Positions 49,619-58,863 of a DNA stretch of 64,000 nt are shown piece by piece (the first letter of the stretch is position 1; every line of letters begins with the position of its first letter). The translations under genes were made by a program, and so were the position numbers. This DNA comes from Clostridium sp031626875. Lineage in GTDB: Bacteria; Bacillota; Clostridia; Clostridiales; Clostridiaceae. The notes below the pieces were generated by a model. That model searched no databases, was not told the DNA's origin, and was given only the letters and a program-made list of their open reading frames with translations. Location: NCBI RefSeq assembly GCF_031626875.1, contig NZ_JANDMF010000010.1:56483-120482 (forward strand). The letters are read 5' to 3'.

Positions 49619-50020
49619 TTGAATTTTAATAATATTTGCAAAACCCATCATGTTAATGGTTACAACTGTGGTGTATTAATTATTCCTTCTTTCTCTACTG
49701 CAACTCTTAGCTTTACTAGTGAGGCTGCATATGAGAATATTATATTGGTTTCCAAATTTTCCAATGGTGATGTAATTCATGAAGCTAATAATAAACGACC
49801 TAATGGCTTACAAAAGATTACTATAAAAAATTGTTCCTCTGTTCCTAAATATTATTTAATAACTAGTTTTCATAGAGTTTCTATGAATACTAATTTTATT
49901 GAAAATAATATAAAATCAAATGTTATCAATGAAAAGAACTATTCATATAACTTTGAAGATGGAACAGATAATGATTTCAATGACATTACTGTAACTATTA
50001 AATTGCAAGCTATAAATTAA
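49619..50020 (+). CDS. DUF4114-like Ca-binding type protein
   Basis: 133 residues from a TTG 8 nt after AGGAGG. The end contains YNFEDGTDNDFNDITVTIKL, the DGxDNDFND pattern of DUF4114 beta-sandwich domains that may bind calcium. No signal peptide or cell-wall anchor. Ends before the terminator at 50031-50069. Function unknown. Confidence 0.75.
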   Translation: MNFNNICKTHHVNGYNCGVLIIPSFSTATLSFTSEAAYENIILVSKFSNGDVIHEANNKRPNGLQKITIKNCSSVPKYYLITSFHRVSMNTNFIENNIKSNVINEKNYSYNFEDGTDNDFNDITVTIKLQAIN

Positions 50021-50030
50021 CGTAATAATG

Positions 50031-50069
50031 GAAACCCACAAAAATCATAACAAGATTTCTGTGGGTTTC
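50031..50069 (+). terminator. Terminator of the DUF4114-like gene
   Basis: GAAACCCACA/TGTGGGTTTC stem, loop of 19 nt, then a T-rich end. Confidence 0.7.
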
Positions 50070-50181
50070 TTAGTAATAAAATTTCTCCAAGATACTTAAA
50101 GTTAGTCTTGAATTAATAACTTTCCATTTTAAAGTAGAGAATCCTTAATACGAGTTCTCTAAATTCAATAGATAACCCTTA

Positions 50182-51411
50182 TTATAACTTAAAATAAGAA
50201 TCAATTATATTTTTAATATTACCATAGTTACTACAATTATATTGATCATACTCAACAATGATATTTATAAATATCTCTTCTACTTCTTCGTCTCTATAGC
50301 TAGATAAAAACTCAATACATATATCCCAGATCTCTTGAAAACAGATTAAGGATAGAATTTTAAAACATAATTCTCTAGCTTTTGCTTTATTATTAACTTT
50401 AAAATTATAAAATACATATTTCAGTTCTTCTAATGGATATTCTCCAATATAATTTAGCAATTCTGTTACCTTTTCTTCAGAAGTATCTTCCGCTAAATAT
50501 GATAATGCTATATCATCATAACAAGGAAAATTCACCCTAGAATTACCTATATTAATTTGTATAGTTTGTTTTTCTTCCAATATCAATTTTTTATATTTAT
50601 CTGCACTACTAGTGTTATTATCTTTATTATAATAGTCTTTTATATCTTTTGAATTATTTAATTTATTGAAAGGAATGTATTTCCCTAAATAATTAATTCC
50701 TTCTTCACCAATATTGTAATTATTATATTTGTATGGTCTTATTATTGTAATGCAACTAAGAGTTTTCCCTTCTAAATATGAAGCAGTAGCTTTATGATGC
50801 CCATCTATCAAGAGTGCTAGAAAACCTCCCAGTTCAATAGCAATGCCATATAACTTTTCTCCATTTTTTATTTTTTCTCTATAATATTCAACTCTTTCAT
50901 TGTTATAACAATTTGTTCCTTGAGAAGGTACCATAAATTTAGGTTGCCCATAAATTACCCCATAATTAGGATAATAATAATCTGCACTTGCATTATAATT
51001 TTTACTTTTTGAATTTAAATTCCAAAAATAATTTTCTTCACCATCTGTAGGAATTAATTCTGTTTCTTTCAAGATATAATAACCATCATGCAATAAAGAT
51101 AATATTGATTTAATTTTATGAAATCCATCCTCTAGATTCTCTATTTCATTTATATTATTTAAAATACTAATAATTTTATTATCCACACTTTCTCTTCCTT
51201 CAGCTAATTGAATCATAGAAAAACATGTTGGACAGTATTCTGAATTAATCATAATTAGGGGAGTATCTTCTAAAAAATATGTTAACTTTATTTCTTCATT
51301 TTCATTCTTAATAAAATCACTATTTAATTTGGCTAATCCATTTTTCACACTAAATAAAATCTCTGAGCTATTTAATGTTTGAATTTTTTCTACCTTTGTT
51401 TTTACCAACAT
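50182..51411 (-). CDS. ParB-like domain protein of unknown function
   Basis: Start at ATG 51411 with AAGGAG upstream. About 409 residues. The middle has LLIDGHHKATASYLEGKTLS, the DGHHR-type core of ParB/sulfiredoxin-like domains, preceded by YGQPKFMVPSQGTNCYNNER. A Cys pair (EYCPTCF) is at about 59-65, and the C-terminus is helical (EYPLEELKYVFYNFKVNNKA). ParB-like domains bind nucleotides or DNA; here there is no DNA-binding HTH. Not a chromosomal ParB. Function unknown. Confidence 0.7.
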   Translation of the reverse strand: MLVKTKVEKIQTLNSSEILFSVKNGLAKLNSDFIKNENEEIKLTYFLEDTPLIMINSEYCPTCFSMIQLAEGRESVDNKIISILNNINEIENLEDGFHKIKSILSLLHDGYYILKETELIPTDGEENYFWNLNSKSKNYNASADYYYPNYGVIYGQPKFMVPSQGTNCYNNERVEYYREKIKNGEKLYGIAIELGGFLALLIDGHHKATASYLEGKTLSCITIIRPYKYNNYNIGEEGINYLGKYIPFNKLNNSKDIKDYYNKDNNTSSADKYKKLILEEKQTIQINIGNSRVNFPCYDDIALSYLAEDTSEEKVTELLNYIGEYPLEELKYVFYNFKVNNKAKARELCFKILSLICFQEIWDICIEFLSSYRDEEVEEIFINIIVEYDQYNCSNYGNIKNIIDSYFKL

Positions 51412-51460
51412 AAACACTCTCCTTAATGCCAATATTTCTTTTACTATTTAATATAAAACA

Positions 51461-52363
51461 TTACATTACTCTATTCAATTTAAAACATATAATAAACATA
51501 TTATCTTTTAAGCCCGCCTTTATAGTACCATTCATTTTTTCCACTAACCCTTTTGTAATAGCCAGTCCAAGTCCTGTTCCATTTCCTGATCTTATTTTAT
51601 CTGCCATATAAAATCTATCAAAAATATGTTCTACATCCAGTGATGTTAAGCTTTGAGTTGTATTACTTATTTTAAATAACACCATTCCTTCTTCAACCTC
51701 TAAGTAAATATTTATCCTATCTTTTGCATATTTAATTGCATTACTTAACAAATTTTCAATTACACGTTCTAAAGCTTTTTTATCTGCTATGATAAATATA
51801 TTTTCTTTTGGCATTTGGATTTTTGGCATTATATTTCTATTTGTAAAATCTGAATATTTTTCTAAAATGATTTCTTCTGTAACTCTATTTATATTTAATT
51901 TTTTTAATTCAATTTTATAATCTAAAGATTCTATTAATGACAATTCATAAAAATCATTTAATAAAATCTCTAAAGTTTTTACCCGTTCCTCTGCTACATT
52001 TAAATATTGCCTTTTCTCCTCTTCAGTAATATCTTCTAATTTTAAAAATTGTATATATCCTTTAATTGATGTTAAAGGAGTTCTTAAATCATGAGACATA
52101 TTTGCTATTGTTTGTCTCAATTCATTTTCAATTTTCACCTTATTTGCTTCACTTTGTTTCTTTATTTGTATGACCTCATTTATATTCTCTGCTAAAACTT
52201 CTATTTTTTTATTTAATAATCCTATAGTAATTTTTTTATCTATGCTCTTTTTATTAATGTTTTTAAGCTGTCTTACTAAGCTTACCACTTGCTTTTCCAC
52301 ATAAAATAAGCGGAATCCTAAATATATAGATATAATCAATAAAGCCAAAATAATATATATCAT
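51461..52363 (-). CDS. Intramembrane-sensing histidine kinase
   Basis: 300 residues. One N-terminal TM (IYIILALLIISIYLGFRLFY), a short linker, DHp H-box TIANMSHDLRTPLTSIKGYI, and a HATPase domain with N-box VIENLLSNAIKYAKDRI, SLTSLDVEHIFDRFY and G-box NGTGLGLAITKGL. No extracellular domain, the pattern of BceS/NsrK-type kinases that sense through their ABC partner. It is the last gene of the two-component/ABC operon. Confidence 0.9.
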   Translation of the reverse strand: MIYIILALLIISIYLGFRLFYVEKQVVSLVRQLKNINKKSIDKKITIGLLNKKIEVLAENINEVIQIKKQSEANKVKIENELRQTIANMSHDLRTPLTSIKGYIQFLKLEDITEEEKRQYLNVAEERVKTLEILLNDFYELSLIESLDYKIELKKLNINRVTEEIILEKYSDFTNRNIMPKIQMPKENIFIIADKKALERVIENLLSNAIKYAKDRINIYLEVEEGMVLFKISNTTQSLTSLDVEHIFDRFYMADKIRSGNGTGLGLAITKGLVEKMNGTIKAGLKDNMFIICFKLNRVM

Positions 52364-52392
52364 TTATAATTTATCCTCCATTAAATATACTT

Positions 52393-53136
52393 TTACTTAA
52401 TATCTGCTTTATTGAAAGAGTAGATACTTACTACAGTTGTTATAGTTATGGTCACTAATGAAACAATTATTGCTTGAATAAAATCTCTTGTCCTTACATT
52501 ATATGAGAATACAATTGTAGGTTGAGAATATACATAATGATTTATAGCCCATTCACAAGATGATTTTTGAACAACCATTATATTTATCAATCTATTTATA
52601 AAATCAAATACTATAGCTGCAATAACTGTAATATTAACACTTCTTGATATAAAAGCAACAAAAACATTTAAACTACATATTCCAACTTGAATAACTACTA
52701 CAATCAAAATCATTCCTATTAAATGCACAAAAGCTTTTAAATCAAATATTTCCCCATATCCATTAATAGCTGTATTTATTATCATCATTCCTATTGGTAA
52801 AGCCAGTCCCATAATTATACTACTTGTATAATAAACTATAACTTTTGACATAAAAATAGTTATTCTTTTATGCCCATAAGCAATTAAATTTTTAATATAC
52901 CCTGAAGTAAATTCTGTCACAATACATTCTGCTGCAAATACTCCAATTACCATATTTGTTCCTAAACCATTTTGAACATTCGTAATGTATCTTAACATTT
53001 CCTTCCCACTTTTTAATAGTGTCTTATCTGGAATACAATAAACTACAACAGCCTGCATTATGATACAAAATAGGCAGAAATAAAACATCTTTGATTTTTT
53101 CAATTTATAAAATTCATTCTTCAATAAATTAAGCAT
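52393..53136 (-). CDS. ABC transporter permease (lantibiotic/bacitracin type)
   Basis: 247 residues with about six TM segments (MFYFCLFCIIMQAVVVYCIP, TSSIIMGLALPIGMMIINTA, IGMILIVVVIQVGICSLNV). Basic N-terminus (LLKNEFYKLKKSKM), as in ABC2-type permeases. It overlaps the start of the upstream ATPase stop by 8 nt, so it is the permease for that ATPase. Candidate role: peptide-antibiotic export. Confidence 0.85.
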   Translation of the reverse strand: MLNLLKNEFYKLKKSKMFYFCLFCIIMQAVVVYCIPDKTLLKSGKEMLRYITNVQNGLGTNMVIGVFAAECIVTEFTSGYIKNLIAYGHKRITIFMSKVIVYYTSSIIMGLALPIGMMIINTAINGYGEIFDLKAFVHLIGMILIVVVIQVGICSLNVFVAFISRSVNITVIAAIVFDFINRLINIMVVQKSSCEWAINHYVYSQPTIVFSYNVRTRDFIQAIIVSLVTITITTVVSIYSFNKADIK

Positions 53137-54052
53137 TTATTGTTCCCCCTATTACTTTAGCAAAATATCCTTCCAAATCTTCACCCATAGTTATAAGCTG
53201 TTCTACTTTTATCCCTTCATTAACAAGAATTTCTGTAACTTTCCAAGGCTCTTCTATATAATCATTAAGCTTTATAATATTATCAGGGAAAACATTAAAG
53301 TTTGTAGTTCCTAATTTTTTACTCATAACAACAGCTGCATTAGCTGCATTATCAACCTTTATATGAATATACTTTTTACACCTATCATTTAGTTCTTCTA
53401 TAGTTATCTCTTCAATTATTTTGCCTTTGTGTATAATACCATATTGATTTGCAACATGATAAATTTCTCCAAGGATATGGCTCGATATAAGTATTGTAAT
53501 TCCATATTCTAAATTTAATCTTTTAAATAGATCACGAATTTCAATAATCTTGATTGGATCTAAACCATTAATGGGCTCATCTAAAATTAGAAATTCTGGT
53601 TCTCCAAGCATTGCCATAGCAATTCCCAGCCTTTGCTTTCCCCCTAAAGATAAAGTTTTAACCTTATTATTCATTTGCTCTATTAATCCTACTGTATTTA
53701 ATAACTCTTTAATACACTCTTCTCCTGGTATACCTTTTTGTATTCTATTTATATTCATATTTTCATATACAGTTTTATTATCATAAAGTGCTGGTTTTTC
53801 TACTACTGCACCTATTCTTCTTCTACTCTTTTCTATTTTTTCTTTTTCATGTTCTCCAAATAGTTCTATATCTCCATCATTAATAAGAACAAGCCCTGTT
53901 ATAACTTTAAGTAATGTACTTTTACCAGCTCCATTAAGTCCTATAAGACCATACACCTGACCTCTTTTTATTTTCATTGTAATGTTATCAAGAACTATTA
54001 CATTTTTATATTTCTTTGTAACATTATTTATCTTTAATATATAATCATCCAT
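53129..54052 (-). CDS. ABC transporter ATPase (BcrA/LanF type)
   Basis: 307 residues. Walker A GLNGAGKST about 38-46, signature SLGGKQRLGIA, Walker B EFLILDEPINGLDP, then IGAVVEKPALYDN (the BcrA/NisF hallmark VxExPxLY). C-terminal extension of about 80 residues as in BcrA. Partner of the permease just downstream. Second of two ABC systems in this operon. Confidence 0.93.
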   Translation of the reverse strand: MDDYILKINNVTKKYKNVIVLDNITMKIKRGQVYGLIGLNGAGKSTLLKVITGLVLINDGDIELFGEHEKEKIEKSRRRIGAVVEKPALYDNKTVYENMNINRIQKGIPGEECIKELLNTVGLIEQMNNKVKTLSLGGKQRLGIAMAMLGEPEFLILDEPINGLDPIKIIEIRDLFKRLNLEYGITILISSHILGEIYHVANQYGIIHKGKIIEEITIEELNDRCKKYIHIKVDNAANAAVVMSKKLGTTNFNVFPDNIIKLNDYIEEPWKVTEILVNEGIKVEQLITMGEDLEGYFAKVIGGTINA

Positions 54053-54072
54053 TATTTTAATTTCCTTATTAT

Positions 54073-54777
54073 TTACATATTTTTTCTATTAATTATAACA
54101 CAAGCCACTATTAAAAATAACATTCCAGAAGCAGCCATAATAATAGATTGCAAACCTGTATAATTACCCAAATAAAAACCAGTATTAGCTATATAAAAAG
54201 GTATTTTTTCTATAACATATTTTAGAATTTCATTTGTGCTTGATGCTAATGCTTGATTAAAGAGTACTAATATTAAATCAAAGTATAATAAATAACCTAC
54301 AATCCCTGTAATTATAAAATTAGTAGTAATCCCTGAAATTAAAAGTATGAATGAACCTAAAGTAAAGCTATAAATAAAAAAAGAAATAAAATTACTAAAT
54401 ATAATATTTAAATTAAATGTGCCACATATTATAGATATAATTTCATAGAAAACAAATGATATTATGCCTGTGATCCAAAAACTAATTAACTTTGAAATCA
54501 TTATTTCATTTCTAGTAAATATACCTGTAAATATAATTTTATCTGTTTTATTTGTAAATTCTTGTGTTAAAGAAAAGCTACAATTAACTAGCATAACATA
54601 TGAAATTAGCCGTAAATATATTATTGGAATATCTTTTAAATTCATAACGCTTAAATTTTTTGATAAAAAATAATTTAAAAATAGTATACAACTCACAAGG
54701 AAGAAAGAAATCATTAAATTTAACAAGAACCTTTTTCTTTTTATTTCTAAAGCCATAATCTTAAAAACTCTTTTCAC
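54073..54777 (-). CDS. ABC transporter permease (LanE/LanG type)
   Basis: 234 residues, about six TM (SFFLVSCILFLNYFLSK, GIISFVFYEIISIICG, GIVGYLLYFDLILVLFNQ, AASGMLFLIVACVIINRK). The basic first residues (VFKIMALEIKRKRFLLN) and the TM spacing match ABC2-type immunity permeases. Follows the permease 54784-55524 by 6 nt. Confidence 0.85.
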   Translation of the reverse strand: MKRVFKIMALEIKRKRFLLNLMISFFLVSCILFLNYFLSKNLSVMNLKDIPIIYLRLISYVMLVNCSFSLTQEFTNKTDKIIFTGIFTRNEIMISKLISFWITGIISFVFYEIISIICGTFNLNIIFSNFISFFIYSFTLGSFILLISGITTNFIITGIVGYLLYFDLILVLFNQALASSTNEILKYVIEKIPFYIANTGFYLGNYTGLQSIIMAASGMLFLIVACVIINRKNM

Positions 54778-54783
54778 GACAAA

Positions 54784-55524
54784 TCACCTAATTTCTCTTC
54801 TATAAATTATAATAGTAGAACTAATAATAAATAATATTGCCCATGCTAAATTAATAATTATTGATTCCATATTGAAATATCCTTGCGCTAAAACTCCTAT
54901 ATTATAAAAAGGAGTAATCATATATCCTGTTAAAGAAGCTGCTATTTCTGGTTTCCTATTAACTAATGTTACTATTCCAGCTGTATAAAAATTTATCATA
55001 CCTAAAAATACTATAAGAAAAAGAATAGCTTTATTTTCTTTAAATACTATTGAAACTGCTAACATCATAAAGCTTCCCATAACTAGCATTATTACAAGAT
55101 ATATGATGAATAATTCTAAATGATTTAAAGCTAGAAATCCATTAATTCCTATCTTCTTATATAAAATGCACGCAATGATGACATTATCTATTTCCACTAT
55201 AGCAAAAAATATCCCACCCCATATAATTAAGGACATTACCTTTGAAATCATTACTTCTACTCTAGAAAATATTCCTGTAAAAACAGCTTTATTGGTGTTA
55301 AATCTTATATCATCTCTTAAGATAGAAACAGCTACATAAAGCATTATTAGAAATAGAAAACGTCCCATCTCAAAATCATACTCAAGAAGTCCATACATTT
55401 TGGGATGAACAAATAAAGCCCAAAGAGAGGAATAGATGAAAGCTGCAAGAATTCCTAAGAAAAATACTTTTGATTTTAATGAGTTTCTAATATTTAACCA
55501 TGACATTTTAAATAACTTATACAT
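54784..55524 (-). CDS. ABC transporter permease (LanE/LanG type)
   Basis: Start taken at ATG 55524 (MYKLFKMSWLNIRNSLKSK), 9 nt after GGGGG; an ATG three codons earlier is too close to it. About 246 residues with six TM and a RDDIRFNTNKAVFTG loop. It is paired with the ATPase gene at 55517-56428, which it overlaps by 8 nt, and with the next permease. Together they form the first ABC complex. Confidence 0.85.
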   Translation of the reverse strand: MYKLFKMSWLNIRNSLKSKVFFLGILAAFIYSSLWALFVHPKMYGLLEYDFEMGRFLFLIMLYVAVSILRDDIRFNTNKAVFTGIFSRVEVMISKVMSLIIWGGIFFAIVEIDNVIIACILYKKIGINGFLALNHLELFIIYLVIMLVMGSFMMLAVSIVFKENKAILFLIVFLGMINFYTAGIVTLVNRKPEIAASLTGYMITPFYNIGVLAQGYFNMESIIINLAWAILFIISSTIIIYRREIR

Positions 55525-56428
55525 TCTTATCATCCCCCATAGTCCTTAAATATCTTTCTTCTAAGCTTTCTTTTATCTCATTAACCCCTCTAAGTGGGAT
55601 ATTCCCTTTAGCTATCTCTAAAACTAGAGTTTCCAACTCCTTAGAATTTATTGTAGACTGTAACTTATCTTTCCCTACTACCTTATAATCCAATTTTCTT
55701 TCATTAAAAAAGTCTTTTAACTTTTCAAGTTTACTGGTTAAAAATTGAATATTAGCCATCTTTTTTTCATTATTGTTTAAATCTTCAATTTTAACTATTT
55801 TCCCATTTTGTATAAATGCAACCTTATCACACATTTGCTCAATTTCAGAGAGAATATGACTTGATATAAATACTGATATGTGTTCTTTTTCAGCTAAGTA
55901 TTTTATGAATTTTCTAAGTTGAGGCACTATAGCTGGATCTAATCCATTAGTTGGTTCATCCAATACTAATATTGGTGGATAAGTTAAAACAGCTTGTGCA
56001 ATTCCAAGTCTTTGCTTCATTCCTAGAGAATATTTTTTAACTTTTTTGCCTACATAATCTTCAATTCCTAAAGCTTTAACTATCTCATTAATTTCATCTT
56101 TATCCTTTAATCCTGAAATCTCAGCAAAAAATTGCAAATTCTCATATCCAGTTAAATCTGGATAAAATCCAGGTGTTTCTATAACACAGCCTATTTGCTT
56201 AGTAATATGATTTCTTTTCTCTTTTATATTTTCATTATTTATATAAACTTCTCCATCATACTTTCTCACAAGGGTTGTTATAATTTTCATAAGTGTAGTC
56301 TTTCCTGCCCCATTAGGACCTACAAGACCCATAATCTCACCTTCTTCTAAGGATAAATTAACCTTATTAAGTACTGTTTGCTTTCCATAAGTTTTGGTAA
56401 CATCTTTTATTCTTAAAACTTCATTCAT
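55517..56428 (-). CDS. ABC transporter ATPase (BcrA/LanF type)
   Basis: Start ATG 56428 with AAGGAG 8 nt upstream. 303 residues. Walker A GPNGAGKTT, signature SLGMKQRLGIA, Walker B PILVLDEPTNGLDP, and CVIETPGFYPDLTGYEN as in bacitracin/lantibiotic ATPases. It is the first gene after the response regulator, so the order is RR, ABC1, permease, permease, ABC2, permease, kinase. Confidence 0.93.
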   Translation of the reverse strand: MNEVLRIKDVTKTYGKQTVLNKVNLSLEEGEIMGLVGPNGAGKTTLMKIITTLVRKYDGEVYINNENIKEKRNHITKQIGCVIETPGFYPDLTGYENLQFFAEISGLKDKDEINEIVKALGIEDYVGKKVKKYSLGMKQRLGIAQAVLTYPPILVLDEPTNGLDPAIVPQLRKFIKYLAEKEHISVFISSHILSEIEQMCDKVAFIQNGKIVKIEDLNNNEKKMANIQFLTSKLEKLKDFFNERKLDYKVVGKDKLQSTINSKELETLVLEIAKGNIPLRGVNEIKESLEERYLRTMGDDKNV

Positions 56429-56538
56429 ACAATAATCTCCTTTTAAATTCAATTGATTTATCTGACAAGATTATCCTATAATTAAAAATAAAAAAAAACT
56501 TAAAGAATTCATTAAGAAAACCTTAAGTTTATACGCTC

Positions 56539-57234
56539 TTATGATTTTAATTTATATCCCATTCCCCATATAGTTTCAATATACTCTTCCTCTGGATTAG
56601 CATGTTGAAGCTTATTTCTCAAATTACTTATATGAACATTTATTGTATTCTCATCACTTAAATACTCATCTCCCCAAACACTTTCAAATAAGTTCGCTTT
56701 TGAAAAAATCTTCTTAGGATTACTTAAAAGCAGTTCTAATATTTTATACTCTCTTGCTGTAAAAGATATTTCTTTGTTATTAACTTGAACAACTTTTGTA
56801 TCTTTATTTAAAATAATATCTTTAAAAGTTAAATTTTCTTGTTCCTCATTATGATTATTAAATCGAGTATATCTTCTAATATTTGAATTAATCCTAGCTG
56901 ATAGCTCATCAATATCAAAAGGCTTAGTAATGTAATCATCAGCACCTAAATTAAGTAGGTTTACTTTATCATTTTTATCAATCTTAGCTGAAATCACGAT
57001 AATAGGCATCTCTTTTGTTTTTCTTATATGTTGCAATAATTCTTCTCCATTCATTCCAGGCAACATTAAATCAAGTAACACTAAATCAAATTCTTTATTC
57101 TGGATATATAATAAAGCTTCAGTTCCTGAATAAGCTTGTACAACATCATAGCCATTTTTCTTCACTAAACTAGATACCATGTTGTTTATATCATTATCAT
57201 CTTCCACTACTAATATCATAACTTCTTTACTCAT
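56539..57234 (-). CDS. OmpR-family response regulator
   Basis: 231 residues. Receiver with acidic pair at residues 12-13 (VEDDND), phosphoacceptor D55 (LVLLDLMLPG) and K104 (YITKPFD). C-terminal winged helix: NNKEISFTAREYKILELLLS, FSKANLFESVWGDEYLSDEN, VHISNLRNKLQ. Partners the kinase at the other end of the operon. Expected to activate the ABC genes when a peptide antibiotic is sensed. Confidence 0.94.
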   Translation of the reverse strand: MSKEVMILVVEDDNDINNMVSSLVKKNGYDVVQAYSGTEALLYIQNKEFDLVLLDLMLPGMNGEELLQHIRKTKEMPIIVISAKIDKNDKVNLLNLGADDYITKPFDIDELSARINSNIRRYTRFNNHNEEQENLTFKDIILNKDTKVVQVNNKEISFTAREYKILELLLSNPKKIFSKANLFESVWGDEYLSDENTINVHISNLRNKLQHANPEEEYIETIWGMGYKLKS

Positions 57235-57316
57235 AATATATCACCTCACATCATTAATATACTCCATTCCAATATAAAACCGTCCTTAATTTCATGTTTA
57301 AGCTAAGTTATTCTCC

Positions 57317-57904
57317 CTAAAGTACAATTTTAAGCTCATTTGCATATTTAATTACATGAGGGAAAAAGCATTTAAAATCATCTTCAAAACTTTCATAATT
57401 ATTAATAAGTTCATCCATAGGATTTACTAAAGGATGCCTTGTATTTGAAACTATTTTAGAAATTCTATCAACTGTTCTTTCAATACCACTTAACTCTCTA
57501 TATGAAAGAAGCCAATTTTCTTCTATAATAAAAGGCATTCTTTTAGTTAATTTTTCGGGCAAAAAGTAAGGATACTCTTTAAATATTCTATAAAAATTAT
57601 CAGCATATTCTTCTAATGATATGGAAGAATACTCATTCCAATTTTTAGCTAAATAGTGATCATAAAATATATCTATTAATACACCAGCAAGTCTCCTATT
57701 AACACTTGAAATTCTACTTCTACTCCTTATAAAGTCTTCATGTGAATCTGTAAAAGTATCAAGTTTCCTATGCATAAAAATCCCACGCTTTATTGAATCA
57801 TCAAATTTATTTTCCAAAGATTTATTCACAAAATCTCCAAGAAAATTTCCTAACATATTTTCTTTATTATCCTCAGCAAGATATATATGCGCTAAATAAT
57901 TCAT
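57317..57904 (-). CDS. ACP phosphodiesterase-like protein (AcpH family)
   Basis: 195 residues with the AcpH pattern: MNYLAHIYLAEDNKENMLGN, LGDFVNKSL, RGIFMHRKLDTFTDSHEDF, RLAGVLIDIFYDHYLAKNW. The HD-like His/Asp residues support a metal-dependent hydrolase. Known: AcpH removes 4'-phosphopantetheine from ACP. The reaction is not certain for Gram-positive members. 18 nt downstream of vanW-like gene. Confidence 0.85.
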   Translation of the reverse strand: MNYLAHIYLAEDNKENMLGNFLGDFVNKSLENKFDDSIKRGIFMHRKLDTFTDSHEDFIRSRSRISSVNRRLAGVLIDIFYDHYLAKNWNEYSSISLEEYADNFYRIFKEYPYFLPEKLTKRMPFIIEENWLLSYRELSGIERTVDRISKIVSNTRHPLVNPMDELINNYESFEDDFKCFFPHVIKYANELKIVL

Positions 57905-57922
57905 ATTTTCTCCTTTTTTAAT

Positions 57923-58750
57923 TTATTTATCAATTGCAACTTCTTCATATTCTGTAGGAATATATTTTACTAAAGCGAAGTTTTTAGTAACAAGTTCTGT
58001 ATCTAAAATCTTCCCGCCTTCAAACTTAGCAATCTTATTTCTCCATATTTCATTCTCTCTATAAAATTTATCCTCTTTTTTAAGAAATTTATGATTCTTT
58101 TCAAAAACGTGATAAGCAAAATCAAGATTTTTATCTATTCTAAGCTCACCTTCTAAACATTTTTCAGTTATCCAAAGATTTATTTGAAAAGTATAATTTG
58201 TGTCATTTTTAATTTGAAAATCTCCATAATTATAAAATATAGTTGCACCACTACCAAAAGGAAGAACTCTTCCGTCATCTGGAAATGGGTCAAAACTATG
58301 ATGATGACGCTCTATTACTGTAAGAGGACTATGTATTGTAAGCCAATTTAAAAGATTTGCAATTTGGCAAAGGCCTCCTCCAATTCCCGGCCTTGCTTCA
58401 CCAAAACAAAGTTCCATTCCTGGGAGATATCCTTTGGCTTTGGTTGGAAGTCCTACTGTTTTACAAAACGAAAAAACTTCTCCTGGTCTAATGATACTAC
58501 CATCTATCTTCTTTATTGCTATCTTTAAATTTTCAATCTTATTAAGTTGTAATTGTACATCGCTATCACCTAATTTTCTGATTAAAACAGATTGATGCTT
58601 TTTAACCCTATATGGTAGTTTATTAGAATCTCTAACTTTAGTAAATTTAGTTGAACTAAAATACCAATGCTTGTACCTTTTTATACGTCTATACCAAACA
58701 GCAAGAAAATAGAGTATTGGGTGTCTTTGACTTAATAACTTTTTTTCCAT
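57923..58750 (-). CDS. VanW-family protein
   Basis: 275 residues with the VanW core: KKIDGSIIRPGEVFSFCKTV, GYLPGMELCFGEARPGIGGG, GLCQIANLLNWLTIHSPL, ERHHHSFDPFPD, LPFGSGATIFYNYGDF. Function is unknown even in vanB clusters; it is common in clostridia without vancomycin resistance genes. No signal peptide is evident. Same operon as the AcpH-like gene. Confidence 0.9.
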   Translation of the reverse strand: MEKKLLSQRHPILYFLAVWYRRIKRYKHWYFSSTKFTKVRDSNKLPYRVKKHQSVLIRKLGDSDVQLQLNKIENLKIAIKKIDGSIIRPGEVFSFCKTVGLPTKAKGYLPGMELCFGEARPGIGGGLCQIANLLNWLTIHSPLTVIERHHHSFDPFPDDGRVLPFGSGATIFYNYGDFQIKNDTNYTFQINLWITEKCLEGELRIDKNLDFAYHVFEKNHKFLKKEDKFYRENEIWRNKIAKFEGGKILDTELVTKNFALVKYIPTEYEEVAIDK

Positions 58751-58863
58751 TTTTATCTCCTTAATATATCCTATTTCAATAATTATTAATTATTTATTTC
58801 ACTCATAACTCTTTTTATTCTATATTATTATCACAACAATATCTAGTTTTAATCAGATGTTAA

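Noticed and set aside
57923..58750. Vancomycin-resistance cluster suggested by VanW
   Set aside because: No vanH, ligase, vanX, vanY or VanRS genes are present; VanW proteins are common in clostridia without resistance.
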